Source: Phoronis australis
Lineage: Eukaryota; Phoronida; Phoronidae
Length of the DNA stretch: 61,992 bases
Reading direction: 5' to 3'
Assembly (NCBI GenBank): GCA_002633005.1
Contig: NMRA01000234.1
Coordinates: forward strand, 449,525 to 511,516
Shown here: in pieces, positions 22,626 through 33,690 of the stretch
Layout of the letters: each line of letters starts with the position of its first letter
Numbering within the stretch: the first letter of the stretch is position 1
Notes under the pieces: generated by a model
What the model saw: only the letters and a program-made list of their open reading frames with translations
Told to the model about the DNA's origin: nothing
The model's database searches: none
Position numbers and translations under genes: made by a program

Positions 22626-24484
22626 CTGCAAATCAAAAAAAAAACATAACCTGTCAAAGTCGTGACTTTTTTCAAACACAAGAAGTGTGTTTTTTCATCA
22701 ATGGATGTTAAGTTCAAGCACAGATAAAAATGCAACCAGTCCAAGAAAACTATTGTTAAAGGCTAAAGCTTCACTTTGTTTTGACAAACTAACTAAAAAC
22801 AGAAAACTGAATTCCTGATTCTTTTGTTCTCATAAAATTGGTCACGCAATCTTCTTAACTTTATGATAGAATTCTATTGTCATACAACTCAAATCACAGG
22901 CCAAGCACATACATGAACCATTTTCAATTTTGCAATTTTAGAGTTGGCTTCCTCCTATAAACTCTGCAATGATTTCTTGTGTTGCTGATGGTTTTAATGT
23001 TTTTGTAGGAAATGAAAATGGAATCCTATCATAGAGGGAATATTACAACACCGATAAGATTAGAGTAAAAGACCTAACATTTCATAATTTAGCCAGCTAA
23101 ACAGGGAGAAATGCAGCTTTAAAAGCCAGACAAACAACATTAATTTTCTAAATGGTTTTCAAACAATGGTTTGCCTACTTGTTCTATTATTACCCAACAA
23201 TTAAGATAAGCTTACATTTAACACTGGGCTAGGTACATAGTGATTGGAACTATTGAGCTGTGACAATGATTTGATGATGTCAAAACATTTTAATTACATA
23301 TGTCAATGGCCCATTACCCCACATGGGACTTAACACCACAAAGTGCAGACATCAGCCTCCTCATGGACACAGATCACATTAAAGTATGAATACAGTAACT
23401 ATGTGTAATGAATAACAAATCCCATTTGTTCCTGAGATATGAATCACTCATTCATGAATTGATGCCGTATAAGACAGCAGTGCCTCCCTCCCTATTCAAC
23501 AACTACCCGCCTTCCTCAAATGCCACAACTGTTTCACTATACTCCAACCAGTAAATAATTTGTATTTCAGGATTGACCAATCACAAACACTTAACTGGAC
23601 AAGTAATTTAAACAACAATGACAGCATTGCTGTTGCAGGTTCATGGTTTGGAGTGAAATACTGTGTTTTGGAATTATACACAAAGGACACTTTTTAATTA
23701 CTGCTCATAACCTTACGCACAATGCTTACAGCGCCACCTTCAGTCGTCAAAGAAACTAACATTTGACTTAGTAATACAATTAAATTGCTCTGAATACGGA
23801 ATCATTTCTTGGTTATAGCAGATCTGTCAATAGTGCTTGAGATCTAGTTCTGTGCATAAGATGGTCAGTTGTCCACATATTGAGGCTGACCTCAAGCAAT
23901 AATGAACGATGAGTTCTCTCAAGCCCCGAAATCACCCCTCATAGAACAATTTAAAGAGGCTATTTAGCATGACTCCCGAACACAAAACTAACTTTAGAAT
24001 TAGACCACCTAACATTGTGAAAATGATATCTAATCCTTCCTTAGTCAAACTGGAGGTGATTTAGGTTTTTGATAGCCTCAGACAAGGCTCTACAAGTTGT
24101 CAAGTCACAGTTGCTTAAGACCAGGTTTATAACTATGTAAAAGCCTTTTATCAAAGTTATTTGTTTTGACTGAGAGACTTTACTCAAGGCTACGAGAAAG
24201 GCCAACATATTGTTTAGCTGCTAATATCAACCTGTAAGTTTTTGCTCAAACTCCATATCCGAGAGACTCCTGTAGTGCTCGCAATGAACTGTTATACAGT
24301 TGTACCTGAAATGAACAGTATGGAAATATATTAAAGGTACGCTATCAGTTTTATGCTAAAAAATGCATGTTGAAATTATTGCGGCTTGGGATAGACCAAA
24401 GCTATAAAACAACCATTTGCTAAATTTGAGGCTTGTGACTTTACAAGGTAAATACTATGGAATTATTAAACTGGTGTGGAAATG
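22626..24484. other. upstream of recognised NUDT6 exons; nothing identified
   Basis: AT-rich sequence, no convincing exon. The missing NUDT6 N-terminal exon could be here or as far as 27366, but I found no matching peptide. Confidence 0.45.
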
Positions 24485-24925
24485 TACAACACAAACCTAT
24501 TATGTTTGGTCAGTACTCCCCCTGTGGCCACATCACGTAACTTAATGAATATAAAACCTGAAAAGATTTCTGCCCCAAATGGGACTCGAACCCCAGGCCT
24601 TCTGGTAACAGATGCTGCAGTCCACTGAGCCATCGAGATTACCAGTTGAATACAGAAATGCAATTAGACTTAGTGGTGGACATCTTGGCCTTGAACTCTG
24701 ATTTAAGAATTACATTTACGATTTATATACACTCAGGAGTTCAAGGTTGCCCACTACTAAGTCTGATTGGATTTCTGTATTCAACCGGTGGTCCAGATGG
24801 CTCAGTGGAGTCTGCACGGTTAGCAGAAGGTCCCCAGGAGAGTCCTGCTTGGGGCAGAAATCTTTTCCAACTTATATTCATTAGTTCATGTGATGTGGCC
24901 ACAGCTGCATGCTGACCAGATTTAA
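24485..24925. repeat. inverted pair of tRNA-derived SINE-like copies
   Basis: Left copy on the minus strand (24485-24650): A-box-like GATGGCTCAGTGG (complement of 24622-24634) and B-box GGTTCGAGTCC (complement of 24582-24592), then GGGGCAGAAATCTTTTC and a tail with GATGTGGCCACA. Right copy on the plus strand (24790-24915) has the same order but a damaged B-box. Unique-looking flanks (24645-24705 and 24737-24785) are also complementary, so the whole is one palindrome with a short loop. Confidence 0.75.
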
Positions 24926-27366
24926 TAAAATTAAAATACTCCGTCATTTATGGAGTGTAGTTTAGATCCACCAGCAGAGCATTGGAATGCGACTGCAGAG
25001 GCTGTAGAATCGATTCCAATTTCCACGTCTCAAGAAAATTACCTTCTCCACCAATTTCAACCCTTGAACACAAAGGTCCCATGCTAACGTGTGAGAGTAC
25101 AGCAGCATTTTTGAAAACTTGATAAATTTCAAAAATCATGTTATGTAATTCGCTGCTCTAAATGTCATCAGGAACTTTCGCTCCATGGTTACTTACCTGT
25201 CCACATGAAGCCTGAAAATGTTGTTGTGTGCCATGGTTCATTGCCCATAAAATTCTAACGAATCCTGAAAATAATATGTAAATAAAATGATTGCGAACAC
25301 ATGAATTAGCACAACAACATGTGCAACATAGAGCCTGTACAGTATGCTTCACTTCATTTACATTTAAGTCATTTATAAATTTCAAGAACTATAAGATAAG
25401 TAGGAGAAATATTTTCCTCACAGGTGAAGCTGTAATCACCAGAATGGGCAGGTCTACTGGAATCGTACTCTGGCAGGTGGATTCACTTTAATTCTCTTGA
25501 TATCACAATGATAGCCTGGGATGCACTCTGTAGACGCAACCTTTCTTGTCACAAGTGCTTGCACGCCTGGTTAGATATCAGAGAGACCTACACACAATGT
25601 GTAAATGACACCGAGGTGAACTAGGCATGCATGGTGTGGTGAAGCCAACCTGATCAGCTACGTGTTCTGTGGACCTAAGAGACTTACGAAGCACTTGTGG
25701 CAAGAGTTTTTCACTTATGCAATGAAAACGGTGAATTTTTTCCCATAAATTAATGTTCCAATCTCAGTACTTGCATGGCTGTCATTTTGCTACGGCCTAC
25801 ACTTAAGTAAGGTCCTAGCATACTCATGGAATGCTCGTCTTTAACCAACAACTTCATTTGAAACAAAACAAAGGCCATGCAGGTAGTTTATGAAGTAAGA
25901 AAATGGGCGGTTAAGCACTGAAATAAGTGGGGGGCTATAGCCTTCCCAACACCCTATGATATGCTGACCATGATGAACTGATACCACTTTTAAGAGTTTT
26001 GGAAACGTCAAACCTTAATTGTTACCGTAAGTCAATGGTTCATGAGGTATGCTATAGGCAAATGTAAAATGGGTTTAAGCCCGTGTTCCAGAGAAAAGCA
26101 CCTTCCCTTCAGGCCACTAACTATTGGTCACGTCGTGTTCCTTTTTAAGGAAGTAATTTTCAGGCTGGCACACAGATTGTTTCCTCCAGTCCATGTTCAA
26201 CGTATAAAATAACACGCTGTGACAAGCAAACTTGTAGAGTAATAAAAAAACTACTAGTTCTTTCACACCTCTGAAATCACTCCCAAAATAATAACCTAAG
26301 TAGTATAAATCAAAAGTTTGTTCTGAGGGAGAATTGGTTTACAATCACACATGACCACGATCAAACACGAAACCAAAGATTTCGCCAGCACACCATTTTT
26401 AGCGCCGGGTGACCTGGCCATTTTTTTTTCAAAAACTGTGGTTGACCAATCTTGCACCATCTTAGATTTGCCAATATATGCTTATATTCTGAAAGTTTGG
26501 TAGAAATTCATATCTTCCTTATAGTATCAATCCTTGGAGGACAGATTGGATTGTGACCATACCTAGTATATAGATCTGCTAGCAGGTAAGGGGTTCAGGG
26601 GCAGCTGCATTAGTGAAGAACCGGGGGTGCATTCTGTACACCCAAGAATCTCGCCAAAAGTAAGATCAAGCAAAATCCCACAAGTGAAAAGCAAGTGTTT
26701 CGTGAGTGAAAAGCAAGTGTTTCATGAGTAAGCTAGAGACCTCACTAGCATACCTTTAGCAAAACAGCAGCCTCGTTAACAGGTTAGTAAGGTTGAAAAG
26801 TTGAATTATTCATGGTTTCTGATTGATAATTGACCTCAACTGCATGGTCTAAAGATTGCAGCCCTGTTGTCAGTTACACTACGTGTTCCAACTATGCAGT
26901 ATGGAACAAGTGGAGAACCTATTGTTCATTACAATGTGTAAGACAAGTGCAGAACTTGCCCGTTACACAACTATGGGGCACAGGAAAGTGCAGAACATGT
27001 TGTCTGCTATGTATGAGTACATATTCTAACTGATTGCACCAAATTTGTGTCCTGTGGATGAAATCAACTCTGAGAGGAGCAGACAAATTTTTTTGCTAAC
27101 TTTCTTCCATTTTTGTAATACAGCATTAATACAAATTAGACAGAACATTGCCTTGTTCGGACTATCAGAAACCTGTTTGGTTTTTAACTGTACATAAACT
27201 TTCTAGCGGCAAACATATCACCCACATGTTTCTTGCCTGGTTGAGCCAAATAACTTAGTCCTTTACGGTTGCTTATCATCAACTCTCAAAAGCATTATTG
27301 GACAACTTTAAAAACATGCTTTTTATAAACCGGTAGTTCTATTCAGTCTTTGAACACCGGCAACTA
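24926..27366. other. intergenic between NUDT6 and MTRFR
   Basis: A third tRNA-like stretch may lie at 24960-25025 (AGCAGAGCATTGGAATGCGA ... GAATCGATTCC). No gene seen. This interval would contain the MTRFR 3' UTR and possibly the first exon of NUDT6. Confidence 0.4.
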
Positions 27367-27573
27367 TTAAGACAGTCCTTCTCGTTCTTTGAATGCCCGT
27401 AACTTTTCAAGTTTCACATTGGTTCTTTTCTTTTTTTCACGTTTATTTTGGGACATTTCAGCCTTATGTTTCATCACAAAACTGTCATTTCCATGGTAAT
27501 GAATGTCAAGTTTTTCTTGCATAACCAAACGTGCTTTTTTCCTGTTTGTATCCAGAGACCGGCTATCATGATT
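27367..27573 (-). CDS. MTRFR: MTRFR exon 2 (basic C-terminus)
   Basis: The acceptor GACTTTTCAG precedes AAT CAT GAT. 68 codons plus TAA. Starts [15 protein letters not shown], matching the RSVDQNRK-type segment after the GGQ domain, and ends in a charged tail ([20 protein letters not shown]). Confidence 0.92.
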   Translation of the reverse strand, partial: NHDSRSLDTNRKKARLVMQEKLDIHYHGNDSFVMKHKAEMSQNKREKKKRTNVKLEKLRAFKEREGLS

Positions 27574-30117
27574 CTGAAAAGTCAAGAAAAATTACTTGTA
27601 GCATATTACTGCACTTTCCAAATTTAGAACAGCTTCACAAATTTAATTTAAGATTTTCATTAAAAGTGCATAATTAAGATGAACATCAGCCACAAGACAA
27701 CAGACAATAACTGAAAGAAGGATTACCATGTTCAACCATTAAAATGTAAAGTTACAGCTCAGCTTAAAGGAGCATGCCACCCAAAAAAAACAACCTATTT
27801 TGTATCAATTTAGATCCAGTAGTTCTACTCGACAACGGCACGTTCAGTTGTGTTACCTGACACCTGACGGCAGACGGAGGTGTTGAAATTAACCAAAGAC
27901 GTCGTTGGTTTCACACGCAGTCTGTTTAGCAGTTCACAACACGGGTTACTGGTGTCAGCTTATCGCTTGAATTCATCATTTAACACCAATAAATCATCAA
28001 ACCTTAAAAGTAAAACCCTTAAAAATACACCGAGTTCTTATACAAACATGTTGTTTCATTTCACTGTTACGGATTTATTGGTATTTGGACACACTGTAGC
28101 CTACAAAGTTCGACAGGCCAATTTACCAAGGTCGTGGCAGGAGTTTAGGGTCTGTTCGAAGATAAATTCGAAGTAATCTTCTGTGAAATACAGACAGAAG
28201 AACCTAGATCTGTGTTGTTTAGACTTGTGATTTTTTAAGTTCTAAACACACAACACACTTGTTATCCCAGCCAGTGGCTTGGAACCCGATCAGGCCCGTC
28301 GCGACCACATTGACTCGTTATCCCGGCCAGCAGCTCGGAATCCGATCAGGCCTGTCGCGGCCGCAGGGACTAGCACGAACATAAACTAGCTTGAGTTGGA
28401 AACTAAACCTCCAGTCACGAAAAGATTATAATAGCGAGCCAAAGAAATAATGTGCACATAATTATTTATGTGAATTAGCCACGAAACCGAAAATCTACTA
28501 ACTTGTCGGGGGCCACGAAGTCAGGTTCCCATTCCAAAGACAGTCAGGGCAAAGGCTATACAGTAACAATGATTTGAATAATGTATTTGTATTTCTAAAT
28601 AAAGATTCCCCTAACATGTGACCATAGCATATAAAATTGAGTAATTGTTTCACAACAGTTTTCTGTCAGTAAACACTGAGTTAGCATGCACTCACACGGC
28701 CTTGGTGCCCGGTCAATTACCTTTATTGCCGGCATCAAAAGCCGGTAACGAAGTGGTTTATTCTTTGCTGGCTTCTCAACATTTGCACTCACTAATACTG
28801 CAAAGGCATTTCAAATTGTATATAATGAGACAGACTTTGCTTCAGTTTTATATAAGCATTAGTTAGAATGAGAATAATTCATTTTGAAACAGAACGCAGA
28901 AAATAAACGTCTACATGGCAACTCGCCCAGGGCCAATCCTGACTTAGTCAAGAGCTCATCAGGCAAAGACTTCACAGGTTGGATTGTTAGATTTCGAAGA
29001 CTATCAGTTCGAACCGGAATACACTGACCAAGAAATACTAGACAGGCACCGTGAACATGCACAGGCAACGGAATGTATGGATAGTTTTTTGGTAAGCCGG
29101 AATTCGTCAGGGAAATCACTGTCAACAAAATGCCGGCAACAGACACGGAGATGTTTCACGGCCTCATATTTGCTATTAACAGCGTACCTTTCATTCTTCA
29201 CTACCGCAAGCCACTTCCAAAGCATTTCGAGCTCTCGAGGAAATAAAAAAAAATGATATACCTGCTTTCTTTGCAGCTTAATTCATAGTTCGGACAAGTA
29301 GGAACAATGCACCGCAATATAGCGGCATTCACTCTGAAGACGAACCACTGATGTCGCTGTCGTTTCTCACCTTCCTCACGGGTTAACACGACACCTCTCG
29401 GCAAGGTGAGGTCGACCGTTTAAGAGGCGATGTGGATATAGACCGATTAAGACGGTAAAAAAAGACTAATTAAATTGGGTGGCATTCTCCTTTAAGTTAT
29501 TCAGAAGAAGGTGGCTGCTGGCAGATGTCTAGACTTTCTAATAGAAAGTCTAGACATCTGCCAAGAAGCCAAGTTTGAAGCAAGCAGAATCTTTTAGAAT
29601 CGTAGACATAGCAATCAAATTTGATTCCCCGCCACTGCCACCTGAATTACGTTTAAATATAATACACACCATCCTTATCCAAGAACACACACTACGTCCT
29701 TACTTTAACAACAATCCCAGTTGGTTTATGCTTCAATGTGACACAGTTGGTAGTCTTATTCACACTCTGTCCTCCAGGGCCACTGCCGCGAGACAAGTGT
29801 TCTTCCAAGTCATCCTCATTAAGTTCTGGGTAATGTGGTTTCTTGGCCAACAGTCGACCATGCTGGATGCTCACTCCCCCAACAGAGTAGGGCAACAGGC
29901 ATAAACTGTTCCTGTTGAAGGCATGGAGTAGTCTACAGCTGGGCATCTTGTCCAAATACATTCTCATGTTGCGTGCACCTGAGTACTTTAGGGCAGTATT
30001 CATGCTCACAAAGGGATGTGCTCTTGTCCACGTTCTCACGCTCACATTCCTGATAGCTTCCAAGCAGTGAATCTGCTCCAAGTACATTGACAAAGGTTGC
30101 ACCAGTTTCAACATCAT
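27367..30117 (-). CDS. MTRFR: mitochondrial translation release factor in rescue (MTRFR / C12orf65)
   Basis: Exons 30117-29704 and 27573-27367 join in phase 0. If the first ATG is used the product is 206 residues; human is 166. Residues 92-138 hold the class I release-factor core: [18 protein letters not shown], then [16 protein letters not shown] with the catalytic GGQ at 115-117, then [11 protein letters not shown]. Exon 2 gives [20 protein letters not shown] and a lysine/arginine-rich helical tail ending in TAA at 27369-27367. In mammals this factor lacks codon-recognition domains and works with MTRES1 to free peptidyl-tRNA from stalled mitochondrial large subunits. The N-terminus is basic and could be a mitochondrial presequence. 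The start is uncertain: Met39, 51 or 53 would give a length closer to human. Confidence 0.93.
27768..29491 (-). mobile_element. THAP-bearing Kolobok-type element in the MTRFR intron
   Basis: A 1,724-bp element with TTAA at 27764-27767 and 29492-29495 and inverted ends AGGAGCATGCCACCCAA / TTGGGTGGCATTCTCCT. It encodes a THAP finger on the minus strand near its right end, followed by no recognisable transposase core. About 55-bp direct repeats (TTATCCCAGCCAGTGG...) lie at 28262-28370. Its ends differ from the 9903/20830 family, so it is another subfamily. The combination of TTAA and THAP suggests Kolobok. Confidence 0.75.
29060..29312 (-). pseudogene. THAP zinc-finger fragment with homopolymer frameshift
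   Basis: The minus strand reads [18 protein letters not shown], then after a run of nine T (complement of 29245-29253) the frame shifts and continues [20 protein letters not shown] and [17 protein letters not shown]. This matches the THAP order C-x4-C, FP, W, C-x2-H-F. A second probable frame change follows at the A6 run near 29095. Either decay of an old copy or homopolymer errors. A 29-bp intron in place of the frameshift would be too short. Confidence 0.65.
29704..30117 (-). CDS. MTRFR: MTRFR exon 1 (GGQ domain)
   Basis: Open frame from ATG at 30117 to the donor GTAAGG following 29704. It carries the GGQ loop and GIVVK. Met at 30117 is the first in frame; an untranslated or additional 5' exon cannot be excluded. 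Confidence 0.9.
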
Positions 30118-31734
30118 TCCATCTCATGCTCCATAAATCACTCTATCTCCATCGTTCAAACTATGCGTTCATTTATCCCGTCTACAAATACAACCAATAG
30201 TCCCAGTGGTTTCTGTGTATCTCTCAGTCAGTCATGTTATCAGGCAAAGCACAAAATTCAATCCAAACAACCCACTAAGCCAATAACTGGTGCTCTATTC
30301 TATGACACTCACAGCTGACGAGTTTAATCATTCCATAAATTCAGCAGTAAAATAACCGAATAACAACAATTTTAGCACGGGTAATTTAGTTTACGCAAGC
30401 AAAAGGAGAAGGGAGAGAGTAGTTTCTAATGGTATAAAATTTATGTCAAATTTTGATTTACCAGTCTTCAACAGACATTGTTCTAAAGCTGAAACAATTA
30501 TATAAATCGTCCTTGTGCACCCCCAAATAGAGTATCACTGATATATAGGCCAATTTCTTTTTTGATTCGACAATTCTTTAATCAACTGTTCTCTTCTCAC
30601 AACTATGTGTTCACAACAAGGAATTGGTTTCCCTTCGTAACAAGTTTATAGTATTTTCAGGGCTCGATGTTTAGCATAACACCAACCTGCCAAATGCCAC
30701 CTGGCAAAATTCTTAAGTTACCAAATGGGAAATGAGATCACAAAAATAAAGATATCTTGTGTTAGGGGGTGCGAAAATCCTGGGTCTCACAAAAAGTTCA
30801 TAGTCGGTAACAGTCGAAAATGAAAAAACGGGACATCTGAATTGAAGAACCAGAGAACTAAGCAATTTTCCGTCAAGACATAATAGATCATGTGGCTTTG
30901 CTAATTTCCCTTTTCGACAAAAGGAGAATTAAGAGTATGTCATATGCTCAGTAACCACATATCTCATGCGACTCTTTTTTGCGGATTCTGGATTGCAAAA
31001 AAAATATATCACGTGAACGCAAAAATACCTCAATCCCAGTTTCAACAAATTTTGAAGAATTTACTGCTGAAAACGCTCCAGACACTGCCAGAGACAGTTT
31101 TTTACACAAGTTTGATGATTAATTACTCGTCACATACTCGACACAAACCAGAAGATTGATGACACGTTTATCACACTGCGCATTGTACAAGAATTCCCGC
31201 TTTATTTCCAGTCTCAAAATCTCTGTAATCTCGCTATAAAAACTTGGTTTATCTAAAAATGTGGTCTGAAGCAGAGACTTGAGGCAGGAAGCCGTAGTGG
31301 ATGACCATGCAGCAGTCTGGGATGAAGAAGGATGGACTGGCTTTCGTTAGAAAGGAACTTGAGGTAACTAGGTGGCAAAATTCAGTTCTATTCAATCAGT
31401 CGAAGAGTCATGAGACTGTATATAGCTGCATTCGTGTAAGCGGGGTATTGTTTTTCTTTCGTTGGTATTTTTAGTTGCTAGGGTAACATAGAAATTGCGG
31501 AACTGACAAGAGTTGCACGAACGCTTGCAGACTGCAGAAATTTTGGCGGAATGGAATTGCGCCTTTTTTTGTGCAAGAAAGCTTTTCTCGAGTGAATAGG
31601 CCTCATATTGTCTTCAGAGTCATAGCATGTCAAGTATGTGTTAAATATAACTCAATGAGTACATATATGCATGTTTTATTCGATGTTATTTGGCGTACTT
31701 CTCATGGGGATGTACACAGCGATGTAAATGTGCC
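30118..31734. other. MTRFR upstream / intergenic
   Basis: Start of the 11.8 kb interval between the divergent MTRFR and MPHOSPH9 genes. No exon recognised. Promoter elements of MTRFR would be expected just above 30117 but no clear motif is visible. Confidence 0.45.
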
Positions 31735-32533
31735 AGGCTATGTGGCTGTTGTAGACCAAACTGATTTGGTGCACCTCAATTTGGAGCGGGTTGGTGAGAC
31801 AAACTGATGCCTGTGCCAAACTGAACCGCAATTTCCCAAGTTACTGCCAGTGGTTAATAGGGTTATCGGAACTGAAATTGACAACAATGAGTGCGAGATA
31901 TAATGGTGAGTAATTAGTTTCTCAGGGCGCTTCCCCCACGTGATTAATCTATACAGCCTGCATACATGTACGTGAGCATTCATTGTCATCAATTTCAGGT
32001 CTGATCAACATTAAAAAATTCATAACCCACTGGCAGTAATTTGGGAGCTTACAGTCAAGCGGCCTAAATATCGGACATTTTGGCACATTTTGCAATATAT
32101 TTAATTGCAAATACTACAAGTTGTTGTAAATGATACAGTGGCGGATTGTCAGTTCATTGAGATGATTTCATTGTGGATTTTGTTTTCAACTTTTATTACT
32201 GATTTATGCAATCGTCCATTTTACGTCGACTTGGGGGTCTAAACTGCACCCTCTCAGGTTAAATCAAAACGAGGCAATGGTATAAGAAAGGAGACAATGT
32301 TGGGCATTGAATGCATTAACAGCGGAAAAAAAATAGATGTCACTTATTTTTCAGATTGTGCTTCAGGTAAGATGTTATAAAAAATGCAATATTTAGGTCC
32401 GTCCGAGATTCAGGTACACTATGTGTACAGTAGCTTCAGTTTGGCGCAGGCATCAGTTTGAAACACCAACCAGCGCCAAATTGAAGTGAGTCATATCAGT
32501 TTGGCGCATGCAGTTTGAGCTGCAACATGGCCA
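31735..32533. mobile_element. foldback element with CAAACTG/GGCGC subterminal repeats
   Basis: Left arm 31735-31826 and right arm 32440-32533 are complementary: CAAACTGATGCCTGTGCCAA at left matches the complement of the GCGCAGGCATCAGTTTG region at right, and both contain CAATTTGG-GCGGGTTGGT. An inner pair (TTACTGCCAGTGG at about 31842; complement near 32029) adds a second palindrome. No coding. Superfamily unknown. Confidence 0.65.
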
Positions 32534-32544
32534 GTTTTTGTTTC

Positions 32545-32700
32545 ATGCGATTGTGATTGGCACTGCCACTGGTCGGACAACGCAGTCCCCGATTTTCAGA
32601 GCCATTTTCATCCACTGTATAACGGGTCCATTATTCAGTGATTGTCTGGTTCTCAAAATCGGGGTCCATCCGACCAGTGCCATTGGCATTGTGATTTGGG
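32545..32700. repeat. palindrome next to the foldback element
   Basis: GCACTGCCACTGGTCGGA (about 32559-32576) with CCCCGATTTT pairs with AAAATCGGGGTCCATCCGAC followed by CAGTGCCATTGGCATTGTG (32655-32693). It explains overlapping frames on both strands. Confidence 0.65.
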
Positions 32701-32936
32701 CATTTGTACATTGTATCGTCCGGTTACCTATTTTCGTCAGGCTCCAAAGTTCGTCCGCCATCTTGTTTCGCGTGCAGCGCAACCATGCGGGACTTAGCGT
32801 TCCAATTTGGAGTTCTCGTCTGCACGTTAGGTACTAACTTATCGGAAGAGACACGTATCAAAGTAATGAGACAAAAATCGGTGAGTTTACCGATTGTTTT
32901 TTAAAACCACTTAAAAATCAGTAGATTTTACTAATA

Positions 32937-33288
32937 NNNNNNNNNNNNNNNNNNNNNNNNNNNNNNNNNNNNNNNNNNNNNNNNNNNNNNNNNNNNNNNN
33001 NNNNNNNNNNNNNNNNNNNNNNNNNNNNNNNNNNNNNNNNNNNNNNNNNNNNNNNNNNNNNNNNNNNNNNNNNNNNNNNNNNNNNNNNNNNNNNNNNNNN
33101 NNNNNNNNNNNNNNNNNNNNNNNNNNNNNNNNNNNNNNNNNNNNNNNNNNNNNNNNNNNNNNNNNNNNNNNNNNNNNNNNNNNNNNNNNNNNNNNNNNNN
33201 NNNNNNNNNNNNNNNNNNNNNNNNNNNNNNNNNNNNNNNNNNNNNNNNNNNNNNNNNNNNNNNNNNNNNNNNNNNNNNNNNNNNNNNN
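32937..33288. other. assembly gap
   Basis: Run of 352 N. It cuts the left end of the long inverted-repeat element that follows. Confidence 0.99.
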
Positions 33289-33443
33289 TATCTTTGAATT
33301 CCTCATACATCTGACTATCCGTACATATCCATTTCATGACCCTCAATCACTTCGATTTATAACTACGTTATTCCGAACTCGGTCCACTTTAGCCACGCGC
33401 ATTGTGAAATCGGCAGCCATTTCAGGGAACTTACTATACCTAG

Positions 33444-33690
33444 TGTTGTATTACAGCAGGTTCACTAGCTAGGCCTCTAGAAGTACTCACCAGTTAAAAC
33501 ACAGCTATTCAAGCTTCAGTAAAACCCAATCCAGGTGCCCATCCCTGACATCCTGATTGCTTGCTGAAAGACTGCTAGCAGGGTTCCCGCCAGCAGTTTA
33601 AATAAAACAAGCATCCAGGGAACCATAAAACTGACAAATCACAAGACACCACAGAAAGATAAAGGACGAATGATGTTGACGATTACAACA
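33444..33690. mobile_element. 247-bp MITE nested in the left arm, TSD CTAG
   Basis: Begins TGTTGTATTA and ends GATTACAACA (inverted ends). CTAG flanks it at 33440-33443 and 33691-33694. The right arm of the host palindrome has a single uninterrupted ACCTAGCGCC at the equivalent site (complement of GGCGCTAGGT near 36942-36951), so the borders and 4-bp duplication are confirmed within this window. Confidence 0.9.

Noticed and set aside
24577-24640. Functional tRNA gene
   Set aside because: A- and B-box-like words are present but the cloverleaf pairs poorly and a SINE-like tail follows; a second decayed copy is adjacent.
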